Assembly (NCBI RefSeq): GCF_001424125.1
Contig: NZ_LMQI01000001.1
Coordinates: 895,296-939,852 of the forward strand
Direction: 5' to 3'
Length of the DNA: 44,557 nt
Origin: Cellulomonas sp. Leaf395
GTDB taxonomy: Bacteria > Actinomycetota > Actinomycetes > Actinomycetales > Cellulomonadaceae
Position numbers and translations under genes: made by a program. The first letter of the stretch is position 1; each line of letters starts with the position of its first letter. Below are positions 39,739-44,557 of this stretch, piece by piece. Under the pieces are notes generated by a model. It was not told where the DNA came from, made no database searches, and was given only the letters and a program-made list of their open reading frames with translations.

Positions 39739-40703
39739 GTGGACAAGCAACCGAGATCTCCGCCGAGGCGGCGGTCCTGCCCGAGGTGCGTCGGCGTCCG
39801 CGCCGCTCCAAGCACCGCCCCGCGTGGGAGGGGCGCCCGTCGGTCGGCGGCCAGGCCCTGAAGTTCGTCGTGCTGGCGCTCGTCGTCCTGGCGGTCGCCT
39901 TCCCCCTGTACACGGTCGTCCTCACCAGCCTGTCGACACAGGCCGAGACCATCCGCGTCGGTGGCCTGGTGACGGTCCCCGGCGAGCTGACGTTCAGCGC
40001 GTACACGCAGATCCTCAACGGCGGCATCGTCACGAGGGCCGCGCTGGTGAGCACGTTCGTCACCATCGTCGGCACGATCCTGTCCACGACCGTGTCGGTC
40101 ATGGGCGCCTACGGGCTGTCGCGGCCGGGCTCCTTCGCCCACCGCCCGATCCTGTTCGTCTTCCTGATCACGATGTTCTTCGGCGCCGGACTGATCCCGA
40201 CGTACCTGCTGGTCAGCTCGCTGGGCCTGATCAACAGCTACTGGGCGCTGATCCTGCCGGGGGCCGTCTCGGCGTTCAACGTGCTGATCCTGCGCAACTT
40301 CTTCATGGGCATCGACATCTCGATCCTCGACGCCGCACGCATCGACGGCGCCGGCGACTGGCGGATCCTGGGCCGGATCGTGCTGCCGATGTCCCGGGCC
40401 GTGGTCGCCGTCGTGGCGCTGTTCTACGGCGTCGGCTACTGGAACGCGTTCTTCAACGCCATCCTCTACATCAACGACAACGCCAAGTGGCCCTTGCAGC
40501 TGGTGCTGCGCTCCTACGTCCTGCAGGGCGTGACGCTGCCCGGCAGCGGGGTCGGCCAGGTGGACGTCGCGACGGGTGCGGTCACCGGGATGCCCGTCAA
40601 GATGGCGGTGATGGTCCTCGCGATCGTGCCGATCCTCATCGTGTACCCGTTCGTGCAGCGACACTTCACCAAGGGCGTGATCTTCGGCGCGATCAAGGGA
40701 TGA
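39735..40703 (+). CDS. ABC sugar permease 2 (YtcP type)
   Basis: The 322-residue partner permease has six helices and the EAA loop ILDAARIDGAGDWRILGRIV. SYWALILPGAVSAFNVLILR with NFFMGI is characteristic of YtcP proteins. It overlaps permease 1 by 4 bases (ATGA) and the GH42 start by 4 bases. No ATP-binding subunit is encoded nearby, so a shared ATPase such as MsiK is expected. Confidence 0.92.
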   Translation: MSGQATEISAEAAVLPEVRRRPRRSKHRPAWEGRPSVGGQALKFVVLALVVLAVAFPLYTVVLTSLSTQAETIRVGGLVTVPGELTFSAYTQILNGGIVTRAALVSTFVTIVGTILSTTVSVMGAYGLSRPGSFAHRPILFVFLITMFFGAGLIPTYLLVSSLGLINSYWALILPGAVSAFNVLILRNFFMGIDISILDAARIDGAGDWRILGRIVLPMSRAVVAVVALFYGVGYWNAFFNAILYINDNAKWPLQLVLRSYVLQGVTLPGSGVGQVDVATGAVTGMPVKMAVMVLAIVPILIVYPFVQRHFTKGVIFGAIKG

Positions 40704-43700
40704 CAGTGAGCGTGAACTCGTTCGAGGCGCTGACCCGGGAGCGCGGGCTCCTGTACGGGGGCGACTACAACCCGGAGCAGTGGTCACCCGACGTGTGGCG
40801 CGAGGACGTGGCGCTCATGCGTGCGGCGGGCGTCAACCTGGTGACGGTCGGGGTGTTCTCGTGGGCCATGCTCGAGCCGCGACCGGACGAGCTGCACTGG
40901 GAGTGGCTCGACGAGGTGCTCGACCTGCTGCACGCCGGCGGGATCGCGGTCGACCTGGCCACCCCGTCCGCGTCGCCGCCGCCCTGGCTGGCGAGGCTGG
41001 ACCCGACGACGTCCGCCGTGGATGCCGCGGGCGTGCGGATGAGCGTGGGCTCGCGCAACCAGTTCTGCCCGGGCTCGTCGGTGTACCGCGACCGGGTGGC
41101 GCGGTTCGTCCAGGCGCTCGTCGACCGGTACGCCGGGCACCCCGCGGTCGCGATGTGGCACGTGGGCAACGAGTTCGGGCAGGCGTGCTTCTGCGACCTG
41201 TGCGCCGAGCGGTTCCGCACCTGGGTCGCGGCCCGGTACGGCGACCTCGACGCCCTCAACCGTGCCTGGGGCACGGCGTTCTGGAGCCAGCGGTACGGCG
41301 ACTGGCAGGAGATCGTCCCGCCGCGCACCGCCCCCTACGTGCACAACCCGACGCAGCTGCTGGACTTCCGACGGTTCACCTCGGACCAGCTGCGGGACGT
41401 GTACCGCCTCCAGGCCGAGATCATCCGGGCGTCCTCGCCGGCCCCGGTCACGACGAACGCGATGGGCTTCTTCCCGCTGGTCGACCAGTTCTCCTGGGCG
41501 GACGACCTCGACGTCGTCGCCGACGACCACTACGCCGACCCGGCGGACCCCTCGTCTCCCGCGCGCGCGGCACTCACCCACGACCTGACCCGCGGGGTCG
41601 GCGGCGGACGGCCGTGGGCCCTGCTCGAGCAGGCCGCCGGCGCGGTCAGCTGGCGTCCGCACAACCTGCCCAAGCCCGCCGGGGCGATGCTGCGGGACTC
41701 GCTGCGCGCGGTCGCGCACGGGGCGGACGCGGTCTGCTACTTCCAGTGGCGAGCGTCGGTGCAGGGCTCCGAGCGCTTCCACTCGGCGATGCTCCCGCAC
41801 GCCGGGCCGGACACCGACCTGCACCGGGAGGTCCGCGAGCAGGGTCGTCTGCTCGCGCGCCTCCGTGAGGTCGTCGGCACCCGGGTCGACGCCCGCGTCG
41901 CGCTCGTCTTCGACCGGCCGTCGCTCTGGGCCGGCGAGGCGGACTCGGTGCCGAGCACGCACCTGCGCGTGCCGGACCAGCTCGCGGCGTACCACGAGCC
42001 GTTCTGGCGGGCAGGGATCGCGACCGACGTGGTGCCGCCCGGGGCCGACCTCGACGGGTACGACCTGGTCGTCGTCCCGATGCTGCACCTGGTGTCCGAC
42101 GCCGACGCGGCGAACCTGGCCCAGGTGGTCGAGCGCGGCGGGACGCTCCTGGTCGGGCCGTTCAGCGGGATCGCGGATGAGGACCAGCGCATCCGGCAGG
42201 GCCGCTTCCCGGTGCCGTGGGCCGACGTGCTCGGGGTATCCGGCGAGCAGCACCGCCCGCTGCCGGCGGCCGGGGTTCCGGTGCGCTCCGAGCGCTACGG
42301 CGCCTTCTCGGCCTCCCTCTGGTCGGAGCACCTGACCGCCGACGGCGCCGAGGTTCTCGCGACCTACGCGGGGGCCGGCCTGGACGGCCGCCCGGCGGTC
42401 CTGCGGAAAGGCACTGCCTGGTACGTCTCCACCGTGCCGCCGGCGTCGGTGCTGGCCGCGATCGTGGCGGACTGTGTGGCAGCCGCGGGTGTCGCAGCGC
42501 CGGTGCCCGTGGTCCCGGACGGCGTCGAGGTCGCCCAGCGTGGCGGGCTGCTGTTCGTGCTCAACCACGGGGACGTCGCGGCGGAGCTGGCCTGGACGGG
42601 TCGGGACCTGGTGAGTCAGACCGAGGTCGACGGGGTGCTGCGGCTGGCGGCCGGCGGTGCCGCGGTGCTAGCGCGGCGGGGGAGCGGTGCTGGACCGCGT
42701 CGTCAGGACGGGCGCGAGGAGGCGGGTCTCGGCGGGCTGGTCGCCGGTGAGCCGGCCGATCGCCATGTCGACCGCGACGCTGCCGATGGTGAACGCGGGC
42801 AGGTCGACGGCGGTCAGGGCCTCGGTCTGGCCGAGCGCAACGTCCTCCGGGCAGACGGCGACGACGGAGATGTCCCCGGGCACGTCCTTGCCGCGGGACC
42901 GCAGGGTCTCGAGCACGGCGGGCAGGGCAACCTCGTTGTGCACGATGACCGCGGTGACGTCCGGCAGGGCCGCGAGCACCTGGTCGACGGCCTCGATGGC
43001 GCCGCTGTGGGAGGACTCGCAGGTCTCGAAGACGGCGTCGAGGCCGAGGCGCGTCGACTCCTGCGTGAACCCGCGCACGAGGCGCGCGGCGTAGGTGGTC
43101 CGCCGGCTGAGCACCGCACGGGGGGATCCGATGAGGGCGATCTGACGGTGCCCGAGCCCGGCGAGGTGGTCCACCGCGGTCCGACCGACGGCCTCGAAGT
43201 CGAGGTCGACGCAGCTGAACCCGGTGGCGTCGCGGGGCAGCCCGATGAGGACGGCCGGCTGGCGCTGGCGACGCAGGATGGCCAACCGGGGGTCCTCGGC
43301 CTCGACGTCCATCATGATCACGGCGTCGACCATCGAGCCGGCCGCGACCCGCTCGATCCCGTCGTGGTCGTCCTGGGTGAGCAGCAGGACGTCGTGCTTG
43401 AACGCCTGCGCGCGCGTGACGACGCCGGTGACGAACTGCATGATGACGCCCACGTTGACGTCGACTCGCAGGGGCGCCATGAGCGCCAGGACCTGGGTGC
43501 GCTGCGACGCGAGCGCACGGGCGCCGGCGTGGGGTCGGTAGTCGAGCTCGCGGACGGCACGCTCGACGCGGGCGCGAGTCTCGGCGGAGATCGGTCGCTT
43601 GCCGGAGAACGTGTACGAGACGGTGGACACGGAGACCCCCGCCACGCGTGCCACGTCGTCGATCGTCGCCATCTCGTCATCCCCTCATCAGCACCGCCGG

Positions 43701-43711
43701 GGCCACCCTAG
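40700..43711 (+). CDS. GH42 beta-galactosidase with an anomalous antisense C-terminal extension
   Basis: Residues 1 to about 656 form a complete GH42 enzyme: YGGDYNPEQWSPDVWREDV at the N-terminus, zinc cysteines at Cys123 and in ACFCDLC, acid/base Glu158 in MWHVGNEFGQ, nucleophile Glu310 in WALLEQAAGAVSW, then the trimerisation domain and a small beta domain ending near GGAAVLARR. Family members normally stop there. Here the frame continues another 345 codons to TGA at 43709-43711 and is antisense to the whole lacI gene; the extra protein is Gly/Asp/Arg/Glu-rich and unlike any domain. One inserted base before 42669 would explain it, because TAG lies in the +1 frame at 42669-42671. The ATG overlaps the permease stop. 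It probably releases beta-galactose from imported oligosaccharides. Confidence 0.8.
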   Translation: MTVSVNSFEALTRERGLLYGGDYNPEQWSPDVWREDVALMRAAGVNLVTVGVFSWAMLEPRPDELHWEWLDEVLDLLHAGGIAVDLATPSASPPPWLARLDPTTSAVDAAGVRMSVGSRNQFCPGSSVYRDRVARFVQALVDRYAGHPAVAMWHVGNEFGQACFCDLCAERFRTWVAARYGDLDALNRAWGTAFWSQRYGDWQEIVPPRTAPYVHNPTQLLDFRRFTSDQLRDVYRLQAEIIRASSPAPVTTNAMGFFPLVDQFSWADDLDVVADDHYADPADPSSPARAALTHDLTRGVGGGRPWALLEQAAGAVSWRPHNLPKPAGAMLRDSLRAVAHGADAVCYFQWRASVQGSERFHSAMLPHAGPDTDLHREVREQGRLLARLREVVGTRVDARVALVFDRPSLWAGEADSVPSTHLRVPDQLAAYHEPFWRAGIATDVVPPGADLDGYDLVVVPMLHLVSDADAANLAQVVERGGTLLVGPFSGIADEDQRIRQGRFPVPWADVLGVSGEQHRPLPAAGVPVRSERYGAFSASLWSEHLTADGAEVLATYAGAGLDGRPAVLRKGTAWYVSTVPPASVLAAIVADCVAAAGVAAPVPVVPDGVEVAQRGGLLFVLNHGDVAAELAWTGRDLVSQTEVDGVLRLAAGGAAVLARRGSGAGPRRQDGREEAGLGGLVAGEPADRHVDRDAADGERGQVDGGQGLGLAERNVLRADGDDGDVPGHVLAAGPQGLEHGGQGNLVVHDDRGDVRQGREHLVDGLDGAAVGGLAGLEDGVEAEARRLLREPAHEARGVGGPPAEHRTGGSDEGDLTVPEPGEVVHRGPTDGLEVEVDAAEPGGVAGQPDEDGRLALATQDGQPGVLGLDVHHDHGVDHRAGRDPLDPVVVVLGEQQDVVLERLRARDDAGDELHDDAHVDVDSQGRHERQDLGALRRERTGAGVGSVVELADGTLDAGASLGGDRSLAGERVRDGGHGDPRHACHVVDRRHLVIPSSAPPGPP
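42668..43672 (-). CDS. LacI-family transcriptional repressor
   Basis: The 334-residue regulator begins MATIDDVARVAGVSVSTVSY, the LacI helix-turn-helix, with the hinge helix RPHAGARALASQ after it. A periplasmic-binding-protein-like sugar domain follows (VLALMAPLRVDVNVGVIMQF, VDLDFEAVGRTAVDHLAGLG, HRQIALIG). It is convergent with the GH42 and divergent from GH31. Half-sites of the operator (GTCGAACCGCCGTCGAA at 43714-43730) lie upstream of its own start, so weak autoregulation is possible. Its whole length is opposite the GH42 read-through frame. Its Thr/Val/Ser-Thr-Val recognition residues and the TCGAA-type operators fit a GH-locus repressor; the ligand is probably an oligosaccharide breakdown product. 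Confidence 0.92.
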   Translation of the reverse strand: MATIDDVARVAGVSVSTVSYTFSGKRPISAETRARVERAVRELDYRPHAGARALASQRTQVLALMAPLRVDVNVGVIMQFVTGVVTRAQAFKHDVLLLTQDDHDGIERVAAGSMVDAVIMMDVEAEDPRLAILRRQRQPAVLIGLPRDATGFSCVDLDFEAVGRTAVDHLAGLGHRQIALIGSPRAVLSRRTTYAARLVRGFTQESTRLGLDAVFETCESSHSGAIEAVDQVLAALPDVTAVIVHNEVALPAVLETLRSRGKDVPGDISVVAVCPEDVALGQTEALTAVDLPAFTIGSVAVDMAIGRLTGDQPAETRLLAPVLTTRSSTAPPPR

Positions 43712-43792
43712 CGAGTCGAACCGCCGTCGAAACGAACGGCTCCATGCACGCGTCCTGGACAGCATTCCCGCTGCCCTCTACCGTCATAGCAG

Positions 43793-43810
43793 CATCGAAA
43801 CGCTTCGATG
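43793..43810. promoter_or_regulatory. LacI-type operator O3 (GH31 side)
   Basis: CATCGAAACGCTTCGATG is a palindrome with perfect 7-base arms, 40 bases before the GH31 ATG. It shares TCGAANCGNTTCGA with O2 and nearly matches O1. Confidence 0.85.
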
Positions 43811-43850
43811 AATCGAATTGTCCTCCGACCCACCACGCGAAGGCGCCACG

Positions 43851-44557
43851 ATGAAGTTCACCGACGGTTACTGGCAGCACCTCCCCGGCGTCACGGTCCT
43901 GCGACCGCGCGAGGTGGCGGACGTCGTCGTGGGCGAGGAGTCACTGACGGTCTACGCCTCGACGGTGCCGTTGACGTCCCGCGGGGACACCCTCAACAAG
44001 GCCCTGGTCACGGTGTCGTTCCACAGCCCGATGGACGATGTGATCGGCGTCCGCATCGAGCACCACCGGGGTGGCGTCGACCGGGCGCCGTCGTTCGCCC
44101 TGTCCCGCACCGCCGCGGACGTGAAGGTGGTCGAGGCCGACGACGCCGCGGACGGCGTCGCCACCTTCCGGGCCGGAGCGTTGACGGCGCGCATCTCGAC
44201 GCGCGGCCCGTGGAACGTAGAGTTCGAGGCCGACGGCAAGGCGCTGACCTCGTCGACCGCCCGCTCTGTCGGCGTCGTCACGGACGCCGCGGGCGACGTC
44301 TACGTGCACGAGCAGCTGAGCCTTGGGGTCCGCGAGCACGTTTACGGCCTGGGGGAGCGGTTCGGCGCGTTCGTGAAGAACGGGCAGTCGGTCGACATCT
44401 GGAACGAGGACGGCGGCACTGCGAGTGAGCAGGCGTACAAGAACGTGCCGTTCTACCTGTCTGACGCGGGGTACGGCGTGTTCGTCGACCATCCCGGGCG
44501 GGTGTCGTTCGAGGTCGGCTCCGAGGCGGTCTCCCGGACGCAGTTCTCGGTGCCGGG
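43851..44557 (+). CDS. yicI: GH31 alpha-xylosidase, YicI type (5' part)
   Basis: The frame runs off the right edge after 235 codons. It begins MKFTDGYWQHLPGVTVLRPR and continues with GVRIEHHRGG, VYGLGERFGAFVKNGQSVDI, WNEDGGTASEQAYKNVPFYL and GYGVFVDHPGRVSFEVGSE. This closely follows the N-terminal beta-sandwich and start of the barrel of E. coli YicI, which releases alpha-1,6-linked xylose from the non-reducing end of xyloglucan-type oligosaccharides such as isoprimeverose. The catalytic Asp residues lie beyond the window. AGG lies 7 bases before the ATG, and operator O3 sits 40 bases upstream. No signal peptide is present, so it acts inside the cell. Confidence 0.92.
   Translation, partial: MKFTDGYWQHLPGVTVLRPREVADVVVGEESLTVYASTVPLTSRGDTLNKALVTVSFHSPMDDVIGVRIEHHRGGVDRAPSFALSRTAADVKVVEADDAADGVATFRAGALTARISTRGPWNVEFEADGKALTSSTARSVGVVTDAAGDVYVHEQLSLGVREHVYGLGERFGAFVKNGQSVDIWNEDGGTASEQAYKNVPFYLSDAGYGVFVDHPGRVSFEVGSEAVSRTQFSVP

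Noticed and set aside
43712..43740. Fourth LacI operator upstream of lacI
   Set aside because: Two direct TCGAA half-sites are present but no right arm TTCGA, so a full palindrome is not supported.
43808..44428. 206-codon open frame on the plus strand
   Set aside because: It is out of frame with the GH31 gene starting at 43851, whose protein matches YicI; the Arg-rich product is a shadow.

Overview
The window is GC-rich with short intergenic gaps, many GTG starts and stop-start overlaps. The gene order argS-lysA-hom-thrC-thrB-rho ... rpmE-prfA-prmC-tsaC-wecA-atpI-like-atpBEFHAGDC-DUF2550-nucS is the classic actinobacterial order, as in Mycobacterium tuberculosis Rv1292 onward. Together with the carbohydrate locus at the right end, this suggests a Micrococcales actinomycete, most likely Cellulomonas or a close relative. 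The genus is an inference; no marker in the window proves it.

Layout. (1) 1-3360 is an accessory region. It holds the end of a cell-wall-anchored heptapeptide-repeat protein with a sortase-E type LAATG signal, an ISL3 transposase remnant, a tyrosine-integrase remnant whose nucleophile Tyr is replaced by His, and a GH35/DUF5597 beta-galactosidase-like gene between two direct copies of one IS-end-like sequence. A tRNA-Arg(CCG) closes it. (2) 3409-5452 holds a FadR-type regulator divergent from a CynX/NimT-type MFS permease. (3) 5483-14278 is a housekeeping block: argS, lysA, hom, thrC, thrB and rho, the last with a Q- and RD-rich insertion. (4) 14282-16883 interrupts the usual rho-rpmE neighbourhood with two gene relics (DHFR-family tail; 18-codon YciI/DGPF relic), an ECF42-type sigma factor and a PPK2 kinase. 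(5) 17006-21519 carries rpmE (followed by a very long hairpin), prfA, prmC, tsaC, wecA and an AtpI-like gene. (6) 21688-28725 is the complete F0F1 ATP synthase operon; atpB appears to start with CTG and a terminator-like hairpin lies between atpD and atpC. (7) 28739-33587 carries a DUF2550 protein, the mismatch endonuclease NucS, and a tightly overlapping group tetR - YndJ/DUF1990 fusion - small membrane protein - nagA, with a tandem palindromic operator just upstream of tetR. (8) 33584-44557 starts with a DUF385 flavin/F420 reductase-like gene and then a glycan locus: GH3 (minus), lipoprotein binding protein, two permeases, GH42, LacI regulator (minus) and the start of a GH31 alpha-xylosidase.

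How they work together. Three copies of the palindrome CRTCGAAMCGMTTCGAYG, or close variants, lie before GH3, before the transporter genes and before GH31, so one LacI regulator probably controls the glycan locus. Alpha-xylosidase, beta-galactosidase and a GH3 beta-glycosidase with a sugar importer are the activities needed to dismantle imported xyloglucan oligosaccharides, so the best prediction is a xyloglucan-oligosaccharide utilisation locus. It lacks its own ABC ATPase, so a shared MsiK-type ATPase is expected elsewhere. The oddest gene is the GH42: its frame has no stop at the normal end of the family and runs antisense through the whole lacI gene, giving a 1003-codon frame.

All assignments come from reading motifs and gene order by eye. 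No database search was run.
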